The notes: a model not told the origin generated them from the letters alone. A stretch of 50,027 bases of DNA from Candidatus Methanogaster sp. (GCA_003194445.1 PQXF01000022.1:1-50027); one strand, 5' to 3'; shown: positions 9,350-18,486, numbered from the stretch's first letter. A program made the numbers and translations.

Positions 9350-9789
9350 TGGACACAATACTCAACATGGATCAGTTGGCAGCAAAATTCTCCCAGCAGA
9401 TTGTATCGGAAACCGTAAAGGAGAAAAAGGGCAAGGAAAAGGAGGGCATAGCTAATGATCTCGATAATATGGTCACCAAAACCCTGGGCGTACTCCAGGA
9501 ACAGGGCGTTTACGCTGTGATGCTCTTTCTATTCTCGCGTACCAGCGATAAGGCGAATAGCGCACATGTGATCCGCAGCAAACTCATCGCGATGTTAACC
9601 GAACTAAAGGATGTCCGTGCGTTTTTGGATGCCGCCGCCCTGAACCCGAAGGACGACAAAGAAGTACTGAAGTTCTACAGCGACAAAGTGATGGACGACC
9701 TCGACACCCTCTTCCTCGTCCGCGATCTATATGAGCAGACCCTGATCTATGCCAGATTCGGCGCGAAGGCTGCTTTAAAGGAAGAGTGA
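9346..9789 (+). CDS. cmr5: Cmr5-like small subunit (Cas11)
   Basis: The product is about 147 residues, all predicted helical, with the Cmr5-like segment TLGVLQEQGVYAVMLFLFSR in the middle and a charged lysine-rich stretch (KEKKGKEKE) before it. Cmr5 proteins form the inner filament of Cmr complexes. The start is ATG 9346 or 9349, overlapping the cmr4 stop; a longer open frame back to 9265 lies inside cmr4. Its stop overlaps the GTG of the next RAMP gene (GTGA). Position between cmr4 and a further RAMP fits a Cmr-like order. Confidence 0.85.
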   Translation: MMDTILNMDQLAAKFSQQIVSETVKEKKGKEKEGIANDLDNMVTKTLGVLQEQGVYAVMLFLFSRTSDKANSAHVIRSKLIAMLTELKDVRAFLDAAALNPKDDKEVLKFYSDKVMDDLDTLFLVRDLYEQTLIYARFGAKAALKEE

Positions 9790-10685
9790 AACGTATGGCA
9801 TGGGATCGTCACCGTGTCATCTTTAGACTCAGAAGCCCGCTGCATGTGGGATATCGTAAGGTTGGCAACCTGATGCAGACCAGGCACTACGTCCACGGCA
9901 AGATCCTGTGGGCGGCGCTCACCGCCAGACTCACACGTGACCATGACAACGGTGCTGATGGGCAGGCGTACAAGACGACTGGAGATGATGTGAAGAAGCA
10001 TTTCCGCTTTGGGTATCTCTGGCCCGCGATACCATGCGGCGACACGGTTAGGAATTGGGACGACGTAAAGACTTTGTTCCCTTCTGACTGGAATGGTGCG
10101 GATTTAGAATGTCTCAAAAAAATCTTTCCACACCCAAAAGTCCTGAAGAAAGACGAGCCGACCTTTGATTACCTTTTTCTGGATAGTTACGCGAGTACCG
10201 CCTCATCCCCGCACAGCCGTGGGGCGCTCGAAGGTTCCCTGCACGACACCGAGTTCATCACCCCTCGCACACGAGATGATGGACGGCAGGTATATCTGGC
10301 AGGTAGCCTCTGGGTAAAGGCGGAGGAGCTACCAGAGAAACTGGAAAGATGGAAAGACAAACTTAACGACCTCAGATTTGGCGGAGAAGGGAGTTATGGG
10401 TGGGGGCGTGTACAACAGATATACTGCGCCATCGAAAGAAACGATCCCATCGACCCTACCGGATTTTCATGGTCCGGCCCAATCCCGGCGCACGTCGAGG
10501 CGGAGGGGGCAGAACAAATGATCCAGGGACCCATAGAACCGCTGGTCGGCTGGGAGATGCAGAAAAATGGTGGACAAAAACCCGGGGAAGCGACTATCGC
10601 TTTCATACCGGGCTACAGTGCCGGAACTGGTACTGCCAAATTTGCCATAGGGATGTTTGGTGTATGGACTGTGAAATATGAATAA
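9786..10685 (+). CDS. RAMP-superfamily Cas protein (Cas5/Cmr3-like candidate)
   Basis: At 299 residues, it opens with VIFRLRSPLHVGYRKVGNL, a first-strand motif with L-H-x-G as in RAMP proteins. HYVHGKILWAALTARLTR is the following helix, and FGGEGSYGWGRV (about 199-210) is the glycine-rich loop. These define a RAMP fold. Having the single remaining non-Cmr4 slot, it may act as the Cas5-like subunit that holds the crRNA 5' tag, but Cmr6 or Csx10-like roles are not excluded. GTG 9786 overlaps the cmr5 stop. It is the last gene of the operon; nothing CRISPR-related follows. Confidence 0.75.
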   Translation: MKRMAWDRHRVIFRLRSPLHVGYRKVGNLMQTRHYVHGKILWAALTARLTRDHDNGADGQAYKTTGDDVKKHFRFGYLWPAIPCGDTVRNWDDVKTLFPSDWNGADLECLKKIFPHPKVLKKDEPTFDYLFLDSYASTASSPHSRGALEGSLHDTEFITPRTRDDGRQVYLAGSLWVKAEELPEKLERWKDKLNDLRFGGEGSYGWGRVQQIYCAIERNDPIDPTGFSWSGPIPAHVEAEGAEQMIQGPIEPLVGWEMQKNGGQKPGEATIAFIPGYSAGTGTAKFAIGMFGVWTVKYE

Positions 10686-11016
10686 TATATTTCATCATAT
10701 CAATACATTTTTATTTGGTATCGATTTGCGATAATCGCGGCAAGGGGTACAAACAGGCGGGATTATCGCAGAGCTACGCAGCGCGGAGAGTGAGTGAAAG
10801 GTGAAAGCACCTGTTATTTTGTAATGACCAATCTGATCAGGAACACGCGTACATTGCTGCCATAAGGGGCATGACCATCTTGTTTTCGGTTGCACATCCG
10901 TTGATCATCACAGAATCGATACGAATGTTCTGTCAGCGGGTGGGTGGAATTGCAACCAAAAGAACGCGAAAGAGTTTGTGAAGACTCTTTCGCGAACTCT
11001 TGTGGTATAATCAAAC
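10686..11016. other. Convergent intergenic region without a gene
   Basis: The region lies between the CRISPR-Cas operon and the oppositely oriented ribosomal operon. I see no repeat-spacer structure and no credible open frame. It contains AT-rich sequence just after the last cas gene, a stretch resembling decayed intergenic repeats (GCAGAGCTACGCAG near 10768), and one strong hairpin listed separately. Confidence 0.7.
10965..10994 (-). terminator. Perfect 11-bp hairpin between convergent operons
   Basis: CGCGAAAGAGT (10965-10975) is perfectly complementary to ACTCTTTCGCG (10984-10994), with an 8-base loop. Read on the minus strand it lies just past the rps7 stop and is followed by TTCTTTTGG, which suits a transcript 3' end for the ribosomal operon. 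It could also serve the plus-strand operon. The function is inferred from position. Confidence 0.6.
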
Positions 11017-11577
11017 TCACCGCGCGGACTTTGCGACCCGCTCGAGGCTCTGCTTCTGGTTGATCGAATAACTCCGCACATCATACGATGCAGCAGCCAT
11101 GATCTCATCAGCGAGACTCGTTATCATAGATCGCTTGCTCTTGAATGCGGAACGGCGCGCCCCTTCGGCGATGAACCGCAGAGCGATATCCACTCTGCGC
11201 TGGGGTGCTGTGTCGACAGCCTTCGGCACAGCGATCCCACCGTATTTGAGACGGACAACCTCTTCCCGGGGTCCCGCATTGGCGATGGCGTCGACGAGAG
11301 CCTGTGCCGGGTTCTTCCCGGTCTTCTCGTGGATGACATCGAATGCGGATACGACGATGCTATAAGCACGCTGCTTTTTACCGGTGTTTGCCGCTTTCTG
11401 CATGATCCTGTTGATCAGCCGTTCAACGATCGGTACATCAGACTTGTTGAACTGCTGGCTGCTGTGTTTGCCGCCGGTATGAAGCACGATTCTCGGACTG
11501 AGATCTACATACCGCCTGATGCCCATATCCATAGTTTCGACCTCTGATAAATCCCATTTGCCAAATAACTTATCCAT
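11017..11577 (-). CDS. rps7: Ribosomal protein S7
   Basis: The 186-residue protein has archaeal S7 features: [71 protein letters not shown] and the C-terminal [23 protein letters not shown]. It binds 16S rRNA in the small-subunit head. It follows rps12 with a gap of about four bases in the conserved order L30e-NusA-S12-S7. EF-2, which often follows in archaea, is absent; a hairpin and the CRISPR operon come next. Confidence 0.98.
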   Translation of the reverse strand: MDKLFGKWDLSEVETMDMGIRRYVDLSPRIVLHTGGKHSSQQFNKSDVPIVERLINRIMQKAANTGKKQRAYSIVVSAFDVIHEKTGKNPAQALVDAIANAGPREEVVRLKYGGIAVPKAVDTAPQRRVDIALRFIAEGARRSAFKSKRSMITSLADEIMAAASYDVRSYSINQKQSLERVAKSAR

Positions 11578-11581
11578 CGGA

Positions 11582-12010
11582 TCACCTGATTGGTTTCTCT
11601 CTACGCCCGATCACCATCTCGCGAAGCGTCACGTCGTTTACAGCGGTCACCTTGAACCTGACACCAGGCAGGTCGCCCATGGAACCTGACATCATTCCGC
11701 CGATACGCTCAACTGTTACCTCGTCATGCTCATCGATGAAGTTGATCGCGCCGTCGCCCGGACAGAATGCAGTAACCTGTTTTCCATTCTTGATTAGCTG
11801 TATCCGGACGCACTTACGGATCGCGGAATTTGGCTGTTTTGCCTCGACTCCGACCTTCTGAAGCACGATTCCACGCCCCTGTGGGGCACCGCTGAGTGGA
11901 TCTGCTTTGATATTCAGGCGGAGAGCGCGGCTGCTGTAGTTACGATCGCTCCATCTGGATTTCTTTCGGTCTTTTTGTAGCTTGCGAGCTGCATATTTTC
12001 CTTTGCCCAT
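11582..12010 (-). CDS. rps12: Ribosomal protein S12
   Basis: The protein is 142 residues, the usual archaeal S12 length. Diagnostic stretches are [43 protein letters not shown] and the ending [22 protein letters not shown]. It forms part of the decoding centre. ATG at 12010 follows a CGAGAGAGCAAGAGAGGAGG region on the minus strand with good ribosome-binding complementarity. It lies between the NusA-like gene (36-base gap) and rps7. Confidence 0.98.
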   Translation of the reverse strand: MGKGKYAARKLQKDRKKSRWSDRNYSSRALRLNIKADPLSGAPQGRGIVLQKVGVEAKQPNSAIRKCVRIQLIKNGKQVTAFCPGDGAINFIDEHDEVTVERIGGMMSGSMGDLPGVRFKVTAVNDVTLREMVIGRREKPIR

Positions 12011-12046
12011 GTTATTCCTCCTCTCTTGCTCTCTCGGACTTAAACC

Positions 12047-12481
12047 TTATCTGATTATCACGTCGTCGATGTTATGATGTCGCTGCGCGAGCATCCTCAT
12101 CTTTTCGATGTTTCTACCATCCCTGCCGATCGCAAGCCCTTTCTCGTTTGGGGGAACGTCCACGTACACGATCCGCCTTCCGCCGCGTACCACCCGTTCG
12201 ACTCCAACCACCTTCGCGGGCTGCGCCGCGTTCTTCATAAACGTTTCGAGGTTGTCGGTATACTCCACAATCTCAACTGGCTTGCCGATGGATTTCTTGA
12301 CCCTGTTTATATGTTCACCGTTTCTGCCGATCGCAAGCCCCATGTCGCCGGTTCTGACCACATACAGTACCCGATCACCCTCGTCGATACAGTCTCGTGC
12401 CGTAGCTCCTGTGAGACTCTCAAAGAGCGCGATGTACCTGACACCTTCTGTGGTAAGTCTGATCTCACCCACGCTTATCAC
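12047..12481 (-). CDS. nusA: NusA-like KH-domain transcription factor
   Basis: The product is 144 residues, the short archaeal NusA that consists of two KH domains and lacks the S1 and N-terminal polymerase-binding parts of bacterial NusA. LAIGRNGEHINRVKK and LAIGRDGRNIEKMRML are the two GxxG RNA-binding loops. It is thought to act in transcription elongation or RNA binding. Its ATG overlaps the L30e stop by four bases, so the two are translationally coupled. Confidence 0.95.
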   Translation of the reverse strand: MISVGEIRLTTEGVRYIALFESLTGATARDCIDEGDRVLYVVRTGDMGLAIGRNGEHINRVKKSIGKPVEIVEYTDNLETFMKNAAQPAKVVGVERVVRGGRRIVYVDVPPNEKGLAIGRDGRNIEKMRMLAQRHHNIDDVIIR

Positions 12482-12858
12482 TCGATCCCGGCTGGTGCCT
12501 CTACTGCTTCTGATAGCTCCAACGTTTCCAGCGTATCGGAAGCTTCGGAAGTCTCCGGCGTCTCTTCAGGTTCGAATATCGCCATGATCCCTGAATCCCC
12601 GGGATCGAGGATGGTTAGCGCAGCAATGTTAAACGGTTTCCCGCATGCGATGCCGAGGTCGATGCCCATTCCAGGATATTCGATTATCGATGCGTTAGAA
12701 TCCAATATCTCTGCCCTAATAAGAGCAGGGCAGTTCGCAGCAAGCACAACCGTTGTCTCGCTGTTATCTTTTACGGCATCCCTGCTTACATTTGATCCGA
12801 TGAGAACCTTGCCGGATCTGATTGTTTTTCTCAGTGCTTTATTTAGATCGATGTCCAT
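12478..12858 (-). CDS. rpl30e: Ribosomal protein L30e with an acidic C-terminal tail
   Basis: Residues 1-90 match L30e of the archaeal rpo-str cluster: LNKALRKTIRSGKVLIGSN, TVVLAANCPALIRAEI, GIDLGIACGKPFNIAALTILDPGDSGI. The family normally stops near residue 95-100. Here another 30 or so residues (EPEETPETSEASDTLETLEL and onward) form an acidic Glu/Ser/Thr-rich tail ending in GIE. The tail overlaps nothing but the four-base coupling to nusA, so it appears genuinely translated. It heads the operon behind a TATA-like box. Confidence 0.95.
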   Translation of the reverse strand: MDIDLNKALRKTIRSGKVLIGSNVSRDAVKDNSETTVVLAANCPALIRAEILDSNASIIEYPGMGIDLGIACGKPFNIAALTILDPGDSGIMAIFEPEETPETSEASDTLETLELSEAVEAPAGIE

Positions 12859-12887
12859 TCATTTCAACTCTTTTTTTTGAACTGTGG

Positions 12888-12899
12888 TTTTATTAAAAA
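12888..12899 (-). promoter_or_regulatory. TATA-type promoter for rpl30e operon
   Basis: On the minus strand CTTTTTAATAAA lies about 30 bases before the rpl30e ATG, the spacing expected of an archaeal TATA box with a very short leader. A run of eight A on the minus strand follows near the start site. Confidence 0.55.
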
Positions 12900-12914
12900 G
12901 ACTGGTGTGTCACT

Positions 12915-13457
12915 CTACTTATGCGTTTGGTGTGCATCCACAGCCGCCGCAACGATTCTGGCAACCCCATGTTGATCCCAGTTCCCTGAGTTTATCACGA
13001 GATCGTACACCCCGAGATCATTGATATCGATGCCATAATATTCCTCATACCGCGCGGCTTCGCATAACTCCCTCTCCAGGATCCCTGTAGCAGCATCAGA
13101 AAGTAGTATCCCCTCGCGATGTGAGACCCGTGCTGTCCGAACGTCCTGCGGAGCTGTCACGAATACAGCGAGATCAGGCTCTACCATCCACGCCGAGAGC
13201 CTGCCCTCTATAATCACGTCCTTCTCCTCGCTTCTTGCATCCGAGGCGATCTTCTTCTGGAACCGGTCAAGCTCCCGGTCGATCCCCTCATCATCCGAGG
13301 CGGATTCTCCAAACTCCTCAAGCGTCAGCCCCTTCTCTTTTGCCATTTTCCGAAAGATGTCGCCTGCCGAGACGACCTCGATACCGATGCGTCTCGACAG
13401 GATTTTGGATACCGTGCTGGTTCCGCTTCCGGGCAGTCCACTTATCGTGATGATCAT
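12915..13457 (-). CDS. cmk: Cytidylate kinase
   Basis: The protein phosphorylates CMP/dCMP. GLPGSGTSTV is the P-loop, and VVSAGDIFRKMAKEKGLTLEEF and IIEGRLSAWM are typical of archaeal Cmk. I prefer the ATG at 13457 (MIITISGLPGSG), the usual family start, over the upstream ATG at 13478. It lies 31 bases after the dUTPase-type gene, probably as the last gene of the minus-strand operon beginning at the glycosyltransferase. In many archaea cmk sits near ribosomal genes, as here. Confidence 0.95.
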   Translation of the reverse strand: MIITISGLPGSGTSTVSKILSRRIGIEVVSAGDIFRKMAKEKGLTLEEFGESASDDEGIDRELDRFQKKIASDARSEEKDVIIEGRLSAWMVEPDLAVFVTAPQDVRTARVSHREGILLSDAATGILERELCEAARYEEYYGIDINDLGVYDLVINSGNWDQHGVARIVAAAVDAHQTHK

Positions 13458-13488
13458 TAAGTATCCGGATTGTCTCACAGATATTTAG

Positions 13489-14055
13489 TCATGTCGGGAG
13501 TTGGGTCAGATACCCCTGATACACGCCAGCATACCCTTCTGTCCCGCTCGCAAGCCCCATGAACAACAGTTGCACAACACGCGCACCGCGCTTCAGATTA
13601 AATCCCGCCTCATTAAACACGATGAGCAGGCACTCGCTCTTTCCCTCGTAGCCGGCATCCCAGACCGCGGTCTCGACGCTCACTGCAGAGCGTAGGAGGC
13701 TCGATCTCGGTCGTGCGATCGCGATCGCGTCCTTTGGGATATGCACAATCTCCCTAGAAACGATCTTGTAACTGCCAGTCGGGAGATATATCCAGCCGTC
13801 ACCATCGAACGTTAGTTCGGTGCACTCCGATAGCACCCGTTCGCTGTTCTCGAATGCGATTGCACCGGCACCTGTGCTGACACCTGTGCTGGTACCTGCA
13901 CCAGATCCGGAACCTGCGCCTGCAAACGCAAAGATGCGATCGACTGTGAGTTCGCAGCCGTTCACCTGTATCTGGGTATCAGGGTTGATCATATCCTCAA
14001 CAATCGGAGGATCAAGCTTCATCAGTTCGTCAATTTCATTCTTTGATAGGATCAT
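13489..14055 (-). CDS. dUTPase/dCTP deaminase-family enzyme
   Basis: The 188-residue protein has IARPRSSLLRSAVSVETAVWDAGYEGKSE, the central catalytic block of the archaeal trimeric dUTPase/Dcd superfamily, and the N-terminus [11 protein letters not shown]. It should control dUTP levels. Bases 13850-13930 encode an insertion rich in Gly, Ala, Ser and Thr (GAGSGSGAGTSTGVSTGAGA), built of near-repeated codons, between the first beta strands and the catalytic block. That stretch is unlike the rest of the family. Which of the two activities it has cannot be read by eye. It overlaps the DHH gene by four bases. Confidence 0.85.
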   Translation of the reverse strand: MILSKNEIDELMKLDPPIVEDMINPDTQIQVNGCELTVDRIFAFAGAGSGSGAGTSTGVSTGAGAIAFENSERVLSECTELTFDGDGWIYLPTGSYKIVSREIVHIPKDAIAIARPRSSLLRSAVSVETAVWDAGYEGKSECLLIVFNEAGFNLKRGARVVQLLFMGLASGTEGYAGVYQGYLTQLPT

Positions 14056-15380
14056 CGTGGTTCTCCACCAAGCTGCGCACCAACAAGCGAGTCCGCGGTC
14101 GATATAAACGCATCTGCCGCGCCTTTTGGGATTGCAGCACCTGAAGCGATGCTGTGCCCGCCACCCCTGCCGCCCGCAGACTCAGAAGCGATCCGCAGCA
14201 CCTCTGCAAGATCGAGTCCGCTTGCGACCTGGTACTTCGTGCCTCTGGCTGATATCTTGATCTTGCCATCACTATGGTTAAGGACGATACATGGCTGATC
14301 CGGGTACAGAAATCCGGTAACCGTGCTTGCGATGATGCCTGTGCCCTCCGCATCATCAAGCATCAGGTACTTGATATGGTCCCCGTGCAGGATGGATGGC
14401 TCGGCCGCCTTCATCTCGCGGACAAGGGTGCGCTGGTAATCAACAGCCGCTCTTCTGGCATGGGGAACACCTGCCGGATCCCGAAGGCATAGCGAGAGTG
14501 CAAGTCCCGGATCGTTTAACCGTGAGCACGCATGCAAGCATGATACGAAATCATCGACGTTCGGGATCACCTCACAGCGCAATGTGTACACGTCGCCGAT
14601 GAGATTTTCTATGACATCCGGACTGCTCCTCTGCAACAACTTCAGTACAAGCGCTGTTGCAAGTTTTCGGAGCTGCGGCTCGGCAAGTTCGCTTAATCTT
14701 CCGCTGCCGCTCACGCCCACTTCATCGAGAAACTCGCTTACCTTCGCAGCATCGCCAGTAATATCGAGATAGAGGTCGATGTTCTGTTCGAGAATATCAG
14801 AGACGTCCCCATCTCCGATCCGAATCCCTTTCTTCACAGATATGATCTTGTTCTGCACGCCATCTGTGAGTATGTCTGCGTTCGCGCCGATCATCAGTTG
14901 CTTATCCCCAATCGCGCCTGCCATGGCAAGCCCCGATAAGTCAATATTCTCGCTACTGAGACCTTTCGCAACCGCATAGACCGCACCGGACGCTGATAGC
15001 TCGAATGCGCCATCGATCCCTACCAGATGCGGGTTCACATGCGGGCATGCCAGATCGCCGGTTGGCGTGTGGTGATCTATCACGAGAACGTCGCCTACGA
15101 CCTCGGTTATGATGTCGGAATGTCCGCTTCCCATATCACAGAAGACCGTTAGCATCCCCTCATGGTGATCCGCATTCAACCGGTCCGCAAATCCACGATC
15201 AAGCTGGCTGATGATGGTTGTATGGAACCGCTTCCCGAGTCTTAAGAGGGCATGACAGAGGATGCCCGCTGCTGTTAGCCCGTCCGCATCGTTGTGCGAG
15301 ATGACCCGCGCTGCATTGTGGGCAAGGATCGATTCCATTGCGTCACGTATCTTTAATCTTTCAATCATGTTAGAACCCAT
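14052..15380 (-). CDS. DHH/DHHA1-family phosphoesterase (archaeal RecJ-like)
   Basis: [13 protein letters not shown] (residues about 29-41) is the DHH-family first motif, VIDHHTP the DHH motif itself, and [13 protein letters not shown] the glycine-rich DHHA1 C-terminus. In archaea, members of this family are RecJ-like exonucleases, and some associate with GINS or the replisome. Length is 442 residues from ATG 15380, or 438 from ATG 15368, which directly follows the pcm stop; I cannot decide between them. Overlaps with pcm and the dUTPase gene indicate one operon for genome or protein maintenance functions. Confidence 0.88.
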   Translation of the reverse strand: MGSNMIERLKIRDAMESILAHNAARVISHNDADGLTAAGILCHALLRLGKRFHTTIISQLDRGFADRLNADHHEGMLTVFCDMGSGHSDIITEVVGDVLVIDHHTPTGDLACPHVNPHLVGIDGAFELSASGAVYAVAKGLSSENIDLSGLAMAGAIGDKQLMIGANADILTDGVQNKIISVKKGIRIGDGDVSDILEQNIDLYLDITGDAAKVSEFLDEVGVSGSGRLSELAEPQLRKLATALVLKLLQRSSPDVIENLIGDVYTLRCEVIPNVDDFVSCLHACSRLNDPGLALSLCLRDPAGVPHARRAAVDYQRTLVREMKAAEPSILHGDHIKYLMLDDAEGTGIIASTVTGFLYPDQPCIVLNHSDGKIKISARGTKYQVASGLDLAEVLRIASESAGGRGGGHSIASGAAIPKGAADAFISTADSLVGAQLGGEPR

Positions 15381-16053
15381 ATTCTCCGATCAGTGGCACG
15401 AACACGACCCCACCTTTCTTCTCATTCGATATCACGTCGTTTTTATGAATCAGGTACAGTTCCTGTGTATACTCACCAATTGGGATAGTCATCCTGCCGC
15501 CACGTTTCAACTGGTCAACAAGCGGCTGTGGGACGGCAGGAGCAGCGCACGCCACTGTGATGCAGTCATAAGGCGCATGTTCGGGAAGCCCGAGCGTGCC
15601 GTCGCCTGCGGTGACGACGACGTTTTCATATCCTGCATCTGTTAGATTCTGCCGTGCAAACTCCGCAAGCTCGGTGATCCGTTCGATTGCGTACACCATA
15701 CCGCCAGGACCGGTGAGTTCCGCAAGCACCGCCGCATGATATCCGGAACCGCCACCGATTTCGAGTATCTTCATCCCCTTCTCGATCTCGAGCAGCGAAC
15801 ACATAATCCCGACTATATGCGGCGCGGAGATCGTCTGACCGTGCCCGATCGAGAGCGGATAGTCTTCGTAAGCCTTCGCCATATCGCTCTCACGCACGAA
15901 GAGGTGCCTGGGTACGTTCCTCATCGCAGCAAGCACCTGCTCACTGATGTGATCGCCGCCGATCCGTCGCTTCAGCTGGCTGATTAATCGTTCATGCAAT
16001 CGTTCAAAATTGGTATTGGGCAACCGTATCGTGTTTAGTATCGTATCTGTCAT
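15370..16053 (-). CDS. pcm: Protein-L-isoaspartate O-methyltransferase
   Basis: At 227 residues, it has the Pcm signatures [45 protein letters not shown] (the SAM-binding motif) and a [19 protein letters not shown] segment. It repairs isoaspartyl damage in proteins. Its ATG overlaps the glycosyltransferase stop (ATGA), and its 3' end overlaps or touches the DHH gene. Confidence 0.96.
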   Translation of the reverse strand: MTDTILNTIRLPNTNFERLHERLISQLKRRIGGDHISEQVLAAMRNVPRHLFVRESDMAKAYEDYPLSIGHGQTISAPHIVGIMCSLLEIEKGMKILEIGGGSGYHAAVLAELTGPGGMVYAIERITELAEFARQNLTDAGYENVVVTAGDGTLGLPEHAPYDCITVACAAPAVPQPLVDQLKRGGRMTIPIGEYTQELYLIHKNDVISNEKKGGVVFVPLIGEYGF

Positions 16054-16799
16054 CGTATCCCCACATAATCGCGCAAATCCGCAATTCCAAGTTTCTTACT
16101 TATTTTATCGATCATACTGCCGTCTATGGCACGTCCGAGGTCGAGCTGGGTGTAATAGTATAATGTTCCAAGAAGTCCCATCCCGTCAAGCCGTCGCGGC
16201 GAGGTTATAACGACCACGTCATCGAAATACCTGATCTTCCCGATCTGGCTTATCCTTCTGCTGAATTCTATATCCTCGAGAGGGACGTTTTGGTATCCAC
16301 CAATCTCGAAATATGCATCCTTCCTGACACAAGTGTTAAATCCCGGAAGCGTCGGCTCGAGAACCTTGTCCCGCATGGTCAGGTACTGGTTCGTGACTTT
16401 CTCGGCAAGTTTCGCGGATTGTGACTGCTCTGAAAATCTGAATGACGCGGAGAATGCAACCAGGTCCCTGTCAGCAAACCGATCGCAGAGCCATGCAATG
16501 TAGTAACATGGTAGAATCGTGTCTGCATCGATGAACATAAGATACCGCCCTCTCGCGTGCTTTGCACCGCAATGCCTGCCTGCACCGATGCCTTTCTCCT
16601 CGCATTGGATGATTACATCCGTATACCGCTCTGCGATGGACATGCCCTCATCGGTACTCGCGCCATCGGCTATGATCAGTTCGTAGGATGTGTTCGTGTT
16701 CTGGGTTGCAATCGATGCAAGCGTTCGTTCGAGATAACTCTCCTCATCAAGAGTTGGAACGATCACCGAGACTTCGGGGTGCATTATGGAAGTTTTCAT
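16050..16799 (-). CDS. Family 2 glycosyltransferase
   Basis: [22 protein letters not shown] and FIDADTILP (the D-x-D metal/nucleotide-sugar site) define a GT2-fold glycosyltransferase. [31 protein letters not shown] is the usual acceptor region. I prefer ATG 16799 ([15 protein letters not shown]) over the longer frame from 16868, whose extra 23 residues have no family match. No membrane segment is obvious. It is the first gene of the coupled minus-strand operon with pcm and the DHH phosphoesterase; the sugar and acceptor are unknown. Confidence 0.88.
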   Translation of the reverse strand: MKTSIMHPEVSVIVPTLDEESYLERTLASIATQNTNTSYELIIADGASTDEGMSIAERYTDVIIQCEEKGIGAGRHCGAKHARGRYLMFIDADTILPCYYIAWLCDRFADRDLVAFSASFRFSEQSQSAKLAEKVTNQYLTMRDKVLEPTLPGFNTCVRKDAYFEIGGYQNVPLEDIEFSRRISQIGKIRYFDDVVVITSPRRLDGMGLLGTLYYYTQLDLGRAIDGSMIDKISKKLGIADLRDYVGIR

Positions 16800-17017
16800 C
16801 GCAATGCTTATAATGTGTATGCTTGGCTTGTTCGGCCGACCACCGGACTTTTGCAGAAGCGCAGCCATTCGATCAGGGCTTGCAAGATTACGTTATCACC
16901 TGATGCACATTTGCGGAACTTCGTAAATTCTTGTCTTCGATAAGATGCTCGTTGGAATGAGTATTCATTTCGGGGTTTGGGTTTTATTTTTTGTCCCAAA
17001 GCCGGAAGAGCCGAAAG

Positions 17018-17029
17018 TTTAATTTAATC
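17018..17029 (+). promoter_or_regulatory. BRE/TATA promoter for gatB
   Basis: CGAAAGTTTAATTTAA (17012-17027) looks like an archaeal BRE plus TATA box centred about 27 bases before the gatB ATG at 17050, so the mRNA would be nearly leaderless. Confidence 0.6.
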
Positions 17030-17049
17030 CGCACACCTACTCATCAGAA

Positions 17050-18486
17050 ATGTCTGTAAGAACAGAAGATGGTGTGATCATCGGACTTGAGATTCATGTA
17101 CAACTGAATACACTTAATTCAAAGTTATTCTGTTCATGCGGGCTTGATTATCACAACGCGCCACCAAACACCCACACCTGCCCGGTCTGCCTCGGTCTGC
17201 CCGGGTCGCTTCCGGTACTGAACAGATCTGCTGTGAAGAGCGCCATAAAAGTTGCTCTTGCTATGAATTGCGAGATTCTACCACAGACTCAGTTTTATCG
17301 CAAAAATTACTATTATCCGGACTTGCCAAAGGGATTTCAGGTCACGCAGTACGATTATCCAATATCGATCAACGGATACCTTGCCATCGAAGGCGATGAG
17401 GGGCATGGGGTCAGGCGCGTCAGGATCAACCGGGTCCATATGGAAGAAGATCCTGGAAGACTGGTGCACGAAGGTACGATCGACCGGTCGAAGTTCACGT
17501 TGGTCGACTATAACCGCGCCGGTGTGCCGCTGCTTGAGATCGTGACCGAGCCAGACCTCCGAAGCCCAAAAGAGGCGCGGAGATTCCTGAATAAACTCAG
17601 GAACATCCTCGAATACCTCGATGTGTTCGACGGGGATCTGGACGGCGCGATTCGTGTGGATGCGAACATCTCACTTGCCGGCGGCGAGCGTGCTGAGGTT
17701 AAGAACATATCCTCGTACAAGGGCGCGGAGCGTGCACTCTCATTTGAGATCGTGCGCCAGCGAAATGTGCTGCGCCGCGGCGAGGTTGTTGTGCAGGAGA
17801 CGAGACACTTCGATGAGTTGCGCGGCGTCACTGTTTCGATGCGGACGAAGGAGACCGAGCACGACTATCGTTATTTCCCGGAGCCTGACCTTGTTCCGAT
17901 GCGGATTATGGGCTGGGTGCCTGCGATCAGAGAAACGATTCCGGAACTTCCAGAGGCGCAGCGTATACGATTCCTTAAGGATTACGGCATAACAGAGAAC
18001 CATGCCGCCGCGCTAACGCTCGATCAGAAACTCGCAGTGTTCTTTGAGGATGTTTCCGTCGCAATCGACCCGAAGCTCAGTGCTCCGTGGATCGTTGACG
18101 TGCTGAAAGGGGAACTTAATTATCGCGATCTTGAGATCGGCGCATTCAAGACCTCGGATATGATCGAGATCCTGAAGTTGTTTTCGGATGGTGTGATCAC
18201 CGAAAATGGTGCAATCACAGTCATACGTACGATTCTTGATGAAGGCGGCACACCCGCCGGGATCGTGTCTGAAAAGGAACTTGCGAAGGTGAAAGAAGAC
18301 GTGGTCACGTCTGCTGTCGATGAGGTACTTTCCGAATGCACTGATGCGATCAATGATTACAGACGCGGGGAAGCGAGAGCACTTAATTACCTTGTCGGGC
18401 AGGTGATGAAGAAGACGCGCGGTCGGGCCGATCCACATGATGCGAGAACCAGGCTACTCGAAAGGTTGGACTCCGATGAGCAGTGA
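17050..18486 (+). CDS. gatB: Aspartyl/glutamyl-tRNA amidotransferase subunit B
   Basis: The 478-residue protein begins GVIIGLEIHVQLNTLNSKLFCSC and has NTHTCPVCLGLPGSLPVLN with the zinc cysteines, RKNYYYPDLPKGFQVTQYDYPI, NRAGVPLLEIVTEPDLRSP and the C-terminal YqeY-like tail (NYLVGQVMKKTRGRADP). GatB binds tRNA and helps convert Glu-tRNA(Gln) or Asp-tRNA(Asn) to the amide forms with GatA and GatC. Neither partner is in the window. It is divergent from the glycosyltransferase operon and stands alone. Confidence 0.98.
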   Translation: MSVRTEDGVIIGLEIHVQLNTLNSKLFCSCGLDYHNAPPNTHTCPVCLGLPGSLPVLNRSAVKSAIKVALAMNCEILPQTQFYRKNYYYPDLPKGFQVTQYDYPISINGYLAIEGDEGHGVRRVRINRVHMEEDPGRLVHEGTIDRSKFTLVDYNRAGVPLLEIVTEPDLRSPKEARRFLNKLRNILEYLDVFDGDLDGAIRVDANISLAGGERAEVKNISSYKGAERALSFEIVRQRNVLRRGEVVVQETRHFDELRGVTVSMRTKETEHDYRYFPEPDLVPMRIMGWVPAIRETIPELPEAQRIRFLKDYGITENHAAALTLDQKLAVFFEDVSVAIDPKLSAPWIVDVLKGELNYRDLEIGAFKTSDMIEILKLFSDGVITENGAITVIRTILDEGGTPAGIVSEKELAKVKEDVVTSAVDEVLSECTDAINDYRRGEARALNYLVGQVMKKTRGRADPHDARTRLLERLDSDEQ

